In this document: one piece after another, positions 23,764 through 36,004 of the stretch
Layout: each line of letters opens with the position of its first letter
Numbering within the stretch: the first letter of the stretch is position 1
DNA from: Stromatinia cepivora
Taxonomy: Eukaryota; Ascomycota; Leotiomycetes; Helotiales; Sclerotiniaceae
Direction of reading: 5' to 3'
DNA length: 64,000 bases
NCBI GenBank assembly: GCA_014898415.1
Contig: RCTD01000036.1
Span: 303,045 to 367,044 of the forward strand
The notes under the pieces: generated by a model
The model's input: only the letters and a program-made list of their open reading frames with translations
What the model was told of the DNA's origin: nothing
Database searches by the model: none
Made by a program: the position numbers and the translations under genes

Positions 23764-26124
23764 ATGCAATCCCGTGGTTTGATTTTCTTCACCGTTATCA
23801 CAATGTTTCACCTGTCCCGCCTACACTATCTTCCTCTTTTTGCCTCCTTTATATTTCCAGTCATATCAGCTCTCTCAAATACTGATACATCATTGACACT
23901 TTTGTATCAGAATAACCTTAATGCTTCTGATGACATAAACCATGTGGGATTCATTCTCCTTGATCCTCACTCTTCAAACGATGCACTCGCAGCATGTGAG
24001 GCTTTGAATGAAAGGCTGCTCAGCAATAGCACAATAAAACGCCAAACGTCCGATTTTCTACTTCCCCTATCATATCAAGCATACCGTGGTCGCGCTTCAT
24101 CATCACAACTATATATCATTGACGGTGGAATTATTTCATATGACTCAGTTCATGGATTGAGCTTTCCGGAGTCTGCTTACGGTAATGCAAAACTCCCGGT
24201 TCTTTGTACTCAGTCAAGTGATGAAAGCCAACCTGAAACGGCCATCGCTAGCAGTAACAACGAGGTTTCTGTTGGTGCGGGAGGGAATACATACATTGGA
24301 TTCCGCAACCAAAAGTCATTCCGTTTTCTAGGCATACCATATGCAAATCCACCAGAAAGATTCGTCTATTCCACGCCATACTCCCCTACCGGCCAAAAAA
24401 TTCAAGCAACCGCATATGGATCACAATGCGCCCAGGTTTCTGGTGGAAGTGAGGATTGTTTGTTTCTCAACATCCAGACCCCATATATTCCCAAAGTGAG
24501 ATCTACGAAGGATTTAAGACCAGTCATGTTTTGGATTCATGGTGGTGGGTTCGTTACGGGAAGTGGTGCTGATCAACTGAGCGATGGAGGGGATTTGGCT
24601 AGTAGAGAGGATATCGTTGTGGTGAATATTAATTACCGACTTTCAACCTTGGGATTTCTGGCCATTCCTGGAACGAATATTACGGGAAACTATGGAATTG
24701 CCGACCAAATTAATGCTCTAGAGGTGATATATTTTGTTGGTTTTATGCAGTGGTCATCGAGGCTAACAGATATTAGTGGACGGTGAAAAATATCGCTTCT
24801 TTTGGAGGAGATCCAAACCGAATTACAATCATCGGCGAATCAGCTGGAGCAGGATCCGTGAGAGTACTTCTAGGCTCACCACCAGCAATTGGAAAATTTC
24901 AAGGCGCAGTGGCTATGTCTAATCTTGGTGGTGGTGTAGATCTTGGACTCTCAGGTGACTATGCAACTACTTACTCCACATATCTCACTATACCAGAATC
25001 ATATGCTCTCGCTGGCCAGAATATATTTCTGGAGTCTGGATGCAACCAAACATCTTTATTTGCCCAAATTGCCTGCCTAAAAAATGTTCCCGCTTTACCT
25101 TTGGTTGAACTCAGCTTCAGTGCACAATACGTTGTCCAGGACGGCCACTATGTCAACACAGCTGAACTCGACCTTGTCAATCATAATGGGAGCACAGCTT
25201 ACGTAGATGTCATATTTGGCGTCACCGCCAATGACGGCGCATCAATCGGTTCCGTCTACCCTTCTAAACCTGTCATTTCCGAAGCAGCCGGCATCGCCGC
25301 TTCTCTAGGTATAACTGAGTCTTATGCTCAATCAATAATTGATAGTGGGCTATTTCCTTACTACGACACTGGAAACATCACGCTTGACTCATTTAGTATG
25401 TAAACGGTTTACCAAATTTTCTATTTTTCACACCCAATTCTGTTCTCCAGTCTGCAACGCGCCTTTCCTCTTCCTCAAACGCATCCTTTCTTTTCTCTGA
25501 TACAACTTTGTTGCTCTTTTTCCCCTTAAATTTTGGCCTTGATAGGCAACACTGACTCCTCAATTTACAACAGATGTGTCACAGCGAGTGGCGACGGATA
25601 AAGATTTCAGATGTGTAGATCAGGCAACTATGTTCGCGAGCTCCAAAAATGACATTTTCAGGTCGAGCTATTTCTATGAGATGGATAGAACCATTGCGGG
25701 CTACGACCCCAATGAACTTGGTGGACCTCCACCTTCGCCTGGGTACCCTAATGGAAACCCAAATTTGCCATATTTCAGATTTCATGGAGCTGATATGCCA
25801 TGGGTATTTGGAGCTTTCAATACTGGATTGCAGTTCAGAGACATTGAGGACTTGTGGAGCTTGGAGTTAAGTGTGAGTTACTTTGGAGCATTTGTGAGGA
25901 CTGGAAATCCAAATCCAGATGATGGGTTTTTGAAGAGTAAGGGATACGGTACCGTGCAAAGGGGTATCAAAAAGGCAGGGAAATGGGAGGAGGTGGGTGT
26001 AGGAGGGGAAAAGGGCAGTATGATGTTGATTGATTGGCCAGGGAAAGCCCAAAGCTTCGCAGACTTAGAACAGTGCAAGTGGCTGGGATATCCAGTTGAT
26101 TATTTTGTTAATGGTGGTATTTAG
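23764..26124 (+). CDS. secreted type-B carboxylesterase/lipase
   Basis: Alpha/beta-hydrolase of the carboxylesterase type-B family, hydrolysing carboxylic esters, probably outside the cell. Three exons (23764-24723, 24777-25395, 25574-26124; introns 53 and 178 bp) encode 709 residues. The N-terminus has a hydrophobic signal-like segment (residues ~10-38) and then a ~150-residue extension before the hydrolase core, longer than the usual 550-600 residue enzymes. Core motifs: FLGIPYANPPERF, SEDCLFLNI, the oxyanion-hole FWIHGGGF, INYRL, FGGDPNRITIIGESAGAGS with the nucleophile Ser, and FHGADMPWVFG with the catalytic His. The acid position reads GVTANDGASIG, with Asp where the family often has Glu. 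The frame is intact although transposons surround it. Substrate is unknown. Confidence 0.9.
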
Positions 26125-26328
26125 CAAAATTTGATCAGTCCGGCCCAGTTTCGCATTCGACTAAAATAGGAAGATGCTTGAGATGTACTATTAAGGTGTA
26201 CCAAATATGATCTTTTAGATAAACTTAATAGTTTTCCTATACTATGTAGTCTATGTTACCCAGTTGAATTCCCGCGTATAATCAGTTGGCCTTCCTGGCT
26301 CTTATGTCTCCAGAAATGGCCTCAATAG

Positions 26329-26710
26329 CAGGGCTGGGCAAAAGGTGGGGTATACCCGGGGTAACCCGGGGTAAACCCGGCCGAAAAACCATTCTGTTGA
26401 AGCTTTGTAGAGTAAAGTAATCATTCTATAAAATGTTTTGGGTGTTATAATATCTATAAATATATATTATATATATAATATATTTTTGAATGAAGATTCA
26501 ATATATAATGTAATATTGTATTATATAATATTTATATTTGATATTTCTAATTGTTCAATATAATCAAAAATAACCTCAACTTTGGATAATAATATTGAAC
26601 GATTATATAATATTTATTCTGCGGTATTTTCACTATAGAATCCTTACAGGGTAGGGTAACCACTCTATAGAGGTCAAATACCCCAGATAGGGTACGGGTG
26701 CCCAGCCCTG
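26329..26710. mobile_element. hAT-type MITE, 382 bp
   Basis: Short element with inverted ends CAGGGCTGGGCA (left) and TGCCCAGCCCTG (right), matching the CAGNGNTG-like consensus of hAT transposons. Flanking 8-mers CTCAATAG (26321-26328) and CTTAATGG (26711-26718) fit an 8-bp target duplication with two transitions. The ends are GC-rich (repeated ACCCGG-type motifs) while the centre is extremely AT-rich. There is no coding capacity. Confidence 0.75.
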
Positions 26711-26718
26711 CTTAATGG

Positions 26719-27572
26719 TCCTATTCTACTCTCTCGTAGATTTCATTTTCCGATTTTCTCTGTTTCTCACTCATCTTTCTACTTGTTCCAATCACCTCAT
26801 CACCATCATCGCTTTGGTCGAGGGGTGTTGTTTCTGTAGTGTGTATGATAGTCAGCTTGAGCTTTTAATTTCATCTGGACGCCTTTTTCAATTCTCGTGA
26901 TTTATTGCATGAATAAAAGTGATAGCATCGTCGTCGCCTGGTATGATTTATTAATGCATCTAATAGTTCGGATAACTCTATCTATTGAGATTCAAGAAAG
27001 TAAAAGGAGTTGTTTTCATTGGCTATATACACAAAAGCAACCGAATGATTTTCGATGACACCTTGATGACAACATCGCATCGCTGGATTAAGCGAGCTAA
27101 ACAAAATAGGGTCAAATTTGAGCACCCCGGCCCGCTCGATAAATCTTTTAAGTTTTGCCTCGACTACTTTCAGGGCCTTCAGGTACATTCTTGGGAAGCC
27201 GCAGAAATGTTCCATCTACCCTAAAACTAGCGGATTATTGTTATAATTTCCTTCTATTTATCCTAATTTACGATTCGGGCAGTCTCACTAAGGGCAATAT
27301 TGAGCCATGTTTCGCATCAACACGCCATTTATGATTCCTTCATCAAGCTCCGCTCATATGACAGTATCCGCTAGAATTGACCCATTAACAAGTGAAACTG
27401 GTATGCTTTTTCTCCATTATTGTTGGTTTTAAGTACCGATGGCGGAAGTCTCATTGTCAGTGAGCTAATAGCTGTCAAAATCTTCATGATTACGAGCACC
27501 AGGACCTACAATATCGAGCATATCGGATGGCAAGGAACGTAATATTTACTCGAATTTCATTTGAGCCCATTA
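26719..27572. other. intergenic between two small elements
   Basis: About 850 bp of ordinary composition. Open frames of about 60-80 codons on both strands (e.g. 26985-27224) overlap each other and show no family resemblance. Nothing further is supported. Confidence 0.35.
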
Positions 27573-27580
27573 TGTATGAA

Positions 27581-27973
27581 TAGGCTGCGCAGAAATAATC
27601 TGCAACCCACAGGTACCTGTAGATAATCCGCTTTGTAGATTATCTATTGAAAGTATTATTTGCTTTATGGGTTATTCATTGAGATTTTAAAATAATTTAT
27701 AGATTAATAAATAATTTATAGATTAATAGATATTCGCTTATTTTTTTGAAATTATTCCTATATTATTATATTAATTTTTATACTAATCTTTATAAATTAT
27801 ACAAATTATATCTATTTATAAATTGATAAATATTTATAAATACTTATAAATAATTCATTAATAGTTTATAAATACTCATTCAAATTCTTCAATTATCCAC
27901 TCTACAAACGGATTACCTATAGATAACCCGCTAGAGCTATAATTCGTCCCGCGAGTACCCGTTGCGCAGTCTA
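27581..27973. mobile_element. hAT-like non-autonomous element, family TAGGCTGCGCA, copy 1
   Basis: A 393-bp element with left end TAGGCTGCGCA and right end TGCGCAGTCTA, which are inverted copies apart from one C-to-T change. Flanking octamers TGTATGAA and TATATAGG differ only by transitions, so they may be a decayed 8-bp target duplication. Subterminal GGTACC/GTACCC motifs and an AT-rich core match the second copy at 29086-29636. Confidence 0.65.
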
Positions 27974-27981
27974 TATATAGG

Positions 27982-28381
27982 GTCTGAATAAATGCTATTA
28001 CTTGAGTATAATATATACACCTTACCATCCTATAAAATCCGTCTGAGATACTATTTTATTATTCTTTTCTTCTTCAAAAACTTCTTTATAGATCTACGGC
28101 GTATTATGCGCAGCGACTGCTGGTGTACCCTCATTTGTGTGCTTTCTCGTGTTGAATAAATCAGTCATTGCATATTGATTCACCGATTAGATTACTTATT
28201 CCACGATTTAAAGTCTGAAAGTTCAAGGAAGTACTACACGTGCGGTGTTAGAGCTAACTAAAATGGAGTCATCAATCAAATCGCCTTATACCAGGTACAC
28301 TAGATATGACTTGAAGATTTCCATATTCGAGTTGTCCAACCTTCAAACATGTATACTATATTGACGGATGGGAACAGGCGA
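27982..28381. other. spacer before the Fot1-like element
   Basis: About 400 bp of mixed composition. It may include the 5' part of the secreted-protein gene whose remnant resumes after the Fot1-like element at 30784, but no clear coding frame is seen. Confidence 0.3.
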
Positions 28382-28383
28382 TA

Positions 28384-30781
28384 AGTCAACTATCCTGGTT
28401 TCCGGCCACCCCTGGTTTCCGGCCATTTCAATTTACCATTTCATTTTGAGCAATTATTAATCTTTAACCTTTAATAATTCAATAATTATTTAATTAATTA
28501 ATATCAAATTTTAATATATTATTATTTATATTATATCAAAATATTATATTGAAGATAATATTATAATAGTATTGAATACAATTGTAAATGGAATACAAAT
28601 ATAAAGAGTTTGTTCAAATTATAATATTTCAAAAAGTATTTTTTAAGATCGAATTAATGATTATTTCTTTTATAAAATAGATATTCAAAATTAATAAAAG
28701 ATAATTCCGATTCAAAAAAAAACGATTAATAGATTGGATATTAATATAGGAAAATTTAAGTATTGGGTTTATTTATTAATAAATTCGTAAAATTGAAGAG
28801 TATTTTTTTAATATGAAAAAGGACGATTTTATATTTGGAAAATGATAAATATAGAATTTCTTGAAAAGGAATTTTGAGATTAGGATTAAAAAATAATATT
28901 GAATTGATTTTATAAGAGTTTCAAATATTATTTATAATATTACTTCGAAATAATTTTAAAATCTCGAAATATTAAAGATCAAAAATATAAAACCTAAAAA
29001 TCGATGGAATATAGATAAAGTTGATATTATAAAAGATTAAGGCTTTAATAGTTTGATAATAGAAAACTCAAAACATTGTTTTATTTAGGCTGCGTAACGG
29101 GTACCCGCGGGGCGGATAATGGCCTTGACAGATAATCCGTGGGTACTCATTGAGCGGGGCAGGTAATTCAAAATCTGGATGGGTAACCTACAAAACGGAT
29201 ACAGATTATCCACAGATATTTATCTACTTATATATTATATAATATTTTATAAAACTAATATAATTTTATAATTAATATAAAAATTAATATAAATCTAAAC
29301 TTGGATCATTTTTGGATTATAAAATGATCTAAGAATAATTTCAAATTTAAGCGAAAAGTAGATAATCTATAGATAATCCATAGATTATCTATAAATAATT
29401 TATATATCTATAGATTATTTACAAATTATTTATATATCTATAGATTATTTATAGATAATTTATTTATTTATAAATAGATAAATTATCTATAGATAATCTG
29501 TGGATTATCTATAACAAAACAAATAATTTTAAATCTGAATAAATAATCTGTAGGGCGAGTAGGACCTCTAATGGGTACCTACGGGGCGGATTATCTGCGG
29601 ATAACCTATAGATACAGATAATTTTTGCGCAGCCTAGTTTTATTTAAAAGAAACAATTTGGTTTAAAAATTTGAATATCTTTTATGGAATATATTTTAAC
29701 GATAAGAAAAGTATTCAAATTATTTGTTATATATAAAAGTAAAAATATTCAATAATAATGATTCTTTATAGATCTTGAATTATACAAAGATTGGAATTTT
29801 ATTATTATAGAAAATAGATGAATAATTGATTTTATAAGTTTTAAATAATTAAAGAAAATATTTATACTTTAAATTATTCTTTTCCAAATCGAAAAAGCTA
29901 AATTACTTATATTAGATAAATATGGAAATTATAAAACTATAGAATTTATATTTGAATATTTCAAAAATAATATTTATTTTTTATTTCTATTGTTATATAT
30001 ATTATATATATTACAATTACTTAATTTATCGATATTCTCGTTTTTCAAAAATATATATAGATATATTTTTAATAAACTAAATTCTTTATTTGATTCAATA
30101 TTAATTGGAAAATATAATTTTCTTTTTTGTTATCAAAAAATTCGAATAGAAGATTTGATATCTTATAATATTAAAGCTAAATAAAAAACTTCTGATTTAT
30201 AATCCAAAAATCATATTAAATCTTTTATAAATCAATTATTATCTGAAAATAATAATAAAAAGATTTTATAAATCAATCTAATTTTTAATAATAATCTTGA
30301 GCTTCAATAGAACAAAAAAATATCATTTATTAATTGAAAAACATTTCAAAAAGTATTTGATCTTTGATTATATATTTATATAATGATTCAAAAAAAAGAA
30401 ATCGATTTTTCAATAAAATACCTACCCCTCCATAAAATTTCAAAAGGTTTTAATATTAAAGATTATAATCTTATAAAATCAAAATTTCGAATAAAACAAT
30501 TAGAATATCGATTGAAGTAATTTAACTTTAGAAAAAGATAAAAAGTTAAGATTAATTTGAATTCGAAATTTATAGGAATTAAGATTATTAAAAGAATTCA
30601 AATTGAAATTGGAGATTATGAAATTGATACAGAAAATAATGATAATATAAAAGAAAATGATTTTATAGATGATTTTATTGAATATATATAATTGTTGAGT
30701 TATTAATAAAAACATTAAAATAATTATGATTTTTGATAATGACCGGAATGGAGGGGTGGCCGGAATGTGGGGTAGTTGACT
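28384..30781. mobile_element. Fot1-like (Tc1/mariner) DNA transposon relic with nested MITE
   Basis: Inverted ends open AGTCAACTATCCTGG (left) and, read inverted from the right, AGTCAACTACCCCAC; both continue with CCGGCCACCCCT, so the terminal repeats are about 45 bp. TA flanks both ends (28382-28383 and 30782-30783). Total length is 2398 bp. Removing the nested element and its duplication leaves about 1.84 kb, the usual size of Fot1/Pot2-type elements. The interior is AT-rich with stops in every frame, so transposase remnants cannot be assigned with confidence and the orientation is unknown. Confidence 0.75.
29086..29636. mobile_element. hAT-like non-autonomous element, family TAGGCTGCGCA, copy 2, nested
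   Basis: A 551-bp element with left end TAGGCTGCG and right end CGCAGCCTA, flanked by a perfect 8-bp direct repeat GTTTTATT (29078-29085 and 29637-29644). GGGTACC and GGGGCGGATTAT-like motifs lie inside both ends. The core is made of AGATAATCTATAGATTATC-like palindromes. It interrupts the Fot1-like element, so it inserted later. Confidence 0.8.
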
Positions 30782-30811
30782 TATTGAAAGTTATGATTGC
30801 AATAGGTACAT

Positions 30812-32118
30812 AGAAAACGTTAACGGCATTGCTCCCATTCCATTTCATGGAAATGCTCAATATCTCGGGAATGCTGCCATCAATGCATCCCATCCTATGG
30901 TACCCAAGGGTTCGTATCAAAAGTTCTATTTATTCATCACAATTGTCGCTTATCTTTTCACAAGATGTAATACCTACGTGGCCTCAACAATCTTCTCCAG
31001 CGGCCCATTTGATGCCTCTCTATGTGCAATTTACTGTAGTGCACAATCAAAATGCAGCCTTGCTCATCCTCTATCGGATGGAAGTCCAGTTAAGGCTCGC
31101 CAGTTCTTCAATACTTATGTCTTTTAAAGTCAATGATCTTGCCCACACCCAAGGTCAATACTGTGCTATCTACTCCTAGGCATTGGGTTCCCGTTATGCA
31201 ACAAATGTTGGACAATACCATGGATCTGATCACTATCTGATTGCACCATCTTACACTTACACGAATACTACCAACCCGGGATTGACATCTGGAGATAAGA
31301 CTCGCGCTGTCGCTCAAGCATTGGTTGAAATTTCCAACTCATCTTTCTGAACTTTTGCAGCGCCTTGGTCAGCTGCACATCCTAAACTTCCACCGCATCA
31401 ACTACATACCATCGGGTTGAAATTTACATCAACATTGAGCTCCAAAGCTACTACTACTGTAACCATTGATGCTCTCAAGAAGAGAGATGATGTCGCAGTG
31501 CACCAAGTTAACGGTACCCCTCTTATGTCCCTTCTGGCTGCCAATAATACCATTATTGCCGCGACGCGTTCAGTTACCGTTATCACTACTACGCCAGCCG
31601 TGCTGACCAAATAACCTGGAACTGTTATCTTATCCGCATGTTCTAAACAGGCTACCAAACCAATTGTTAGCGTGCACGTATATATTACCAGTTACGTCTT
31701 AACCACTACTTCGATCGCCACCACCCCTCCCACAATCACTACTGCCCTCGGGGCATTGGTAACTGGATCGTTCGCTATTGCAGCTTCATCTGATAATCCC
31801 AATACATTATCTATCAATAATATTCTAGTTCCAACGGTTTGGCAATTTCCAGCACGGGTGCAAACCCTCTACTCATCCGACAGGACTTGCGTCGCTGATA
31901 CCGATGGCGCTACTGGTAGCCTATCGTATATCTTCATAAATACCATCAGCTATTCCGTCAACTCTACCCTGATACAATGTTCATTGCCAACTTATAGTAC
32001 ATCAGTCGGTGGATATCCTTTGTGTTTCACTGCATCACCTTCTGCTCCACGTTTTGACTTAGAAGCTGACGATTTGGGAAGTTGTTATTCGGAGATGGTA
32101 TACCAAGTGAGAATTTAG
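30812..32118 (+). pseudogene. broken gene for a Cys-containing secreted protein, next to the Fot1-like insertion
   Basis: A protein-like frame begins soon after the Fot1-like element (NGIAPIPFHGNAQYLGN..), continues with CNTYVASTIFSSGPFDASLC and QFFNTYVF, shifts frame at about 31110-31140 to GQYCAIYS, meets TAG at 31178-31180, then reads ALGSRYATNVGQYHGSDHYL and meets TGA at about 31348. A Ser/Thr-rich region (31417-32118) follows and is itself interrupted at about 31612. The pattern resembles uncharacterised fungal secreted proteins with a CxxYC repeat and GQYCAMY..YATN.GQYRG.D core; this is from memory. The 5' end is missing, probably cut off by the transposon. Nothing suggests it is translated. 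Confidence 0.6.
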
Positions 32119-32797
32119 CTCCACCAACTTTTTATGCTATTAAAGGTTAAGTAATTGAAAAGGAAAGTCAAATGAGGACGAAGATATGGATAGAATAGCT
32201 TTGATGTCTTGTGATTCGGGGTATTATGATATGGACCGTAGGTTTCGGACTTTAAATATGAGAATCGAAAGGAAGTTGTTTTCATTAATATATGATTGTC
32301 GAGTTAAAGGTCTTGCTCCCCAAACTGAATTTGGAGAATTGTACTCATAGATATGATCGAGCTACTTTTTTATAGAAATATGTAGGGACCTGTGGCAGAA
32401 TAACACAAGTATAAAAACGGGATATCTGAGCACGAGACAGTGAGATCATAGTCATAAAGGTAATGGGAGTTTGATCCTACTACAAGATCTATTATTTGAC
32501 CCTGGACAATAATACAAAGTCCTCATCCCGTTTGTAAATTTGGCGAAGAAAAACTTATTGACACACCTGATTCATCAAGATGTTCCAACCAAAGTTTCGA
32601 TTATTGAAATTTATTCTTCCCCAGCCAGGTAAATTCCTACTGGTGAAGGCAAAAAGGACGTTGTATCATCCATCAACTGCATATTGGAGCAGAAGTAAAT
32701 ACCCTTATATCGATACCTGGCCCAATCCATGATTCCCCAGATACACCCTAAAACGCCCATAATGTCTCGGCATGCAGCTCCATATATTACAATGTCT
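32119..32797. other. intergenic, 3' of the TAF6 gene
   Basis: About 680 bp of ordinary composition between the secreted-protein relic and the TAF6 stop codon. No feature is seen. Confidence 0.4.
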
Positions 32798-34265
32798 CTA
32801 GTTCTTCTCTTTCGCTTCTAAAATTGCCTTGTTCAATTTATGATCCCTCACATTCCGTACCCTTTTCCCAATAGTAGGTCCCAGAAACTCTTCCAGTTGT
32901 TTTCCCTCATCATCATCAACATCCATCATCCCATTCATTCCATTACCATTCGCACCATTTGTACCATTCATAAGAATTTCAGCCTCCTCAGAAAGACTCA
33001 TAATAGCTTTCATAAGTACCGCAATCAACATCTGTATTTCCTTATCGTCCCCGGTTCTGTCAGTTCTCAACTTGTTTAACACATAATCAAAAGCGTTCAA
33101 GTTTGGAAGAATGAGAGCTCTGACACCATCAGGACCACCAATTGCCAGAAGTCCACTGATAGCCCCATAATATTCTCCCGGAGAGCGCGTTGGATCTAAG
33201 AAGAATTTTAGACATGACCTTGCTAGCCTTGCCCTAAGCTGTGCGTTTGATTCCGTGTATTTCTTCGAGATAGTGCCAATGAGAGACGCTGCTGTGTCGC
33301 GCAGTTGATATTTTTCTTTCAATTCATCTGGAGCCCCTGTGCCAAGTGTACGGCCGACTAGACATGTGAGAATAGGTGGGCAAAGACTGGATATGTAAGG
33401 ATTGACGAAGAGGGTTTTATTTGAAATCAGAGCATCTGTCAATTTCAACATTTGTTGTAATACGAAAAGATTGCCCAAGGAATGAGTAACTTTCTCCGCA
33501 ATGAAATGAACAAAATATGGCACCAATTGATGAAGACCCGGGTCCGACCTTACACTTTCCAGAGCGGATTCCCGTAATGTAACAACTTCCGGATCATTGT
33601 CATCATCTAGAATAGCTGCACGGATTTTATCGAAGAATAATATTAACTCTTTCGACACAATATGTTTGACTAAAGGCTTGATCGAAACATTATCATTGCC
33701 AGCCAAAGCTCCGAGATTTGGATTTGCACCGGGACCTTTAGGTACCAGGTCATTTGCACGAGCTTCTGCTGTCGTGGGATTTTGCGGGATTGATGGTTGA
33801 ACGCCTTCGACCGCGAGCCAATGTGCTGTTGAATATCATTAGCATAATATTCACGCTCTTACTATTCATATTTTCTTTCTTACCAGTGAATGACATATCC
33901 CTAGGAACCTTTGGCAGAGGCGCATTAATCAGTTTCTCAAAATCTACTTCTTCATCCTCAATGTAAAAGAGTGGTTGGCCAGGACCCAAGCTTGCCTCCC
34001 CAAATCTCAGTGGCCTCGTCGATTCGTAACCATAGAGTGGCTCGACGTCCAGTACTTTGAGCGCCTGCGAAATATCTTGTGTTCCTAATACTGTTCTTTT
34101 CCCTTGATGCATAAATCGCATTGCTTCGACAATGACCTGCCCGACTCGGTATTCGACCTCTTGGGATAATGCTCTCACTGCTTCTTCTCCTAGTTGTGAG
34201 ATGCCGACAGATTCCGCGACGTCGCGAACGTTGTCTGGGTTCCATACTAACTTAGGATCCGACAT
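32798..34265 (-). CDS. TAF6: TFIID/SAGA subunit TAF6
   Basis: Histone-fold TBP-associated factor shared by TFIID and SAGA, acting in RNA polymerase II initiation. Exon 1 (34265-33884) encodes [20 protein letters not shown].., with the TAF6 histone fold (residues ~5-75, including [17 protein letters not shown] and the HQGKRTVL loop). A 58-bp intron (33883-33826) splits a codon; exon 2 (33825-32798) carries the HEAT-repeat domain ([17 protein letters not shown].., [30 protein letters not shown]). The protein has 469 residues, normal for fungal TAF6. A low-complexity [20 protein letters not shown] insert lies near the C-terminus. It is divergent from the thymidylate kinase gene. Confidence 0.95.
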
Positions 34266-34867
34266 GTTGATCGATTGAGCTTTGGAGTTTCTGTAGAAGA
34301 GGGGATCGGTCGCAGATTGTTATTGAAGATTGTTGGACTTGTTGCGACGGCGAATAAAGTCACGATCACTTACAGCTGGAGGATTCGGGTTGTAGAGAAG
34401 ATGGAAGAGAATCCGAAATGCTTTTGGAATGCCAACATCTGTACGAATAAATATTGCAGTCGGCGCATTCATTAATATGTCTCGCGGGATATTCTTTGAA
34501 TGGTACCTTGTAGCTAGAATTGATTGTTGGAGCTAAGGACTACAAGGCTGAACTCTTTCACGAGGCTACCACCAGTGTACCTACTTCTCAGACCTGCTTT
34601 GCAACTGTCTCCTTGTTCTATTGAAACTTATTCACTTCATTTCGTTTCATGGCATTACACTGCCACTACCACTGCCATACCTACATTCAACATTGGGATT
34701 TTCATATGGTCATTTTTTCCATTTGAGCTGATCCAATCGCATTGTTGTACTTTTGCTGAAAAGGCACCCCCCACATCCTGCAACACATACCCCGCTGTCT
34801 TCTCATCCATTAATTTTCAACCACTCTTCTAAAGATAGATTTCTGGTACTTTCGTATATTTTGCAAG
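34266..34867. promoter_or_regulatory. divergent promoter region, TAF6 / thymidylate kinase
   Basis: About 600 bp separate the two start codons. Pyrimidine-rich stretches precede the kinase start, as is common in fungal promoters. No single motif is decisive. Confidence 0.35.
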
Positions 34868-35691
34868 ATGTCAACTCCCACTATAGGACCCTATCCTCAC
34901 CGCGAGCCCTCACAATCCATCTCCCGCGGCTCATTCATCTTGATCGAAGGACTCGACCGAGCTGGAAAAACGACACAAGTGAAGAAGTTATGTGATAGGC
35001 TATATGCTTCTGGACGAAATATTAAGCTGATGCGATTTCCCGGTATTTACCATCATCTCTTTACTACACATTCGGCATTCAATTGCTGTATAACCCCTTC
35101 CTTATCAAAGGCAAGAGCTTCAAGCTCATAAATCAAGACAGAACAACCTCAATTGGTCAACAGATAAATTCCTATCTCCAATCTTCTACTACCCTGCCCG
35201 ATCAAGCAATACACCTTCTCTTCTCGGCGAATCGATGGGAGAAAGCACAGGAAATCCGTCAATTTATCGCACAGGGGTACACAATTGTCTGCGATCGTTA
35301 TTACTACTCCGGAATGATTTACACTTCCTCGAAGTATCCGACTGATTCTCCAAACCATCTTTCTCTTGAATGGTGCAAAAACCCTGAAATAGGATTACCC
35401 ATGCCGGATAAAGTGATATTCTTGGATTTAGATCCTGAGGAAGCAGAAAAGCGAGGCGGATACGGGGATGAGAAGTACGAAACGAGAGATATACAGAGGA
35501 GAGTCAGGGATGGATTTCTGAGGATGCAGAATGTGGCTGTCCCAGGCTTTGAACATGAGCGAAGTATAATGAAGGCCATCAATGCGGGTGGTGGTGTCGA
35601 CGAAGTCGCGGAGAAGATATGGGATGCCGCTATGGCTCTGGTAGAACAGATAGAAAAAGGGGAGCTTGGAGATTTAGCTGTGGTGCGATGA
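34868..35691 (+). CDS. CDC8: thymidylate kinase (dTMP kinase)
   Basis: Phosphorylates dTMP to dTDP for DNA synthesis. Exon 1 (34868-35042) and exon 2 (35138-35691) are joined across a 95-bp intron that splits the Asp of RFPDRTT, the dTMP-binding DR/FPDR motif, which supports the splice. The protein has 242 residues. The P-loop is GLDRAGKTTQ (residues ~27-36); INSYLQ, LLFSANRWEK and CDRYYYSG mark the nucleoside-binding site; the lid region is EKRGGYGDEKYE. The N-terminal ~20 residues are a non-conserved extension. An open frame continues through the intron in the wrong phase and is not coding. Confidence 0.95.
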
Positions 35692-36004
35692 TGATAAACA
35701 AAAGCAGAGAAACAAAATAGAAACGGACCAGCGCATTCACAATGAAAACAATGGAGGAGTATGTGGTAAGAACCATTGGCAAGGGATATACCGAAAACAT
35801 GCCAACGAAGTTCGTCGTCCTTCCAGTTCGTATTTGTTAAGTTCAAGGTCAAAGACCTAGGATAGAGAATTATCCAATTTAGACATAAATGGCGTTAAGA
35901 CCAAAGAATGAACGCCCTCCCATGGTAGTGTTGAAGACCATCATACCTTTTCCCAAAACGCCGCATAATGTAAATGCAAATGTACCACCTCTTTTACCCA
36001 TTAT
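35692..36004. other. convergent 3' region, thymidylate kinase / GTP cyclohydrolase I
   Basis: About 310 bp between two convergent stop codons, expected to hold both 3' UTRs and polyadenylation sites. Nothing else is seen. Confidence 0.4.

Noticed and set aside
31417..32118. Ser/Thr-rich frames as an independent secreted-protein gene
   Set aside because: No start or signal peptide of its own; it continues the broken gene to its left.
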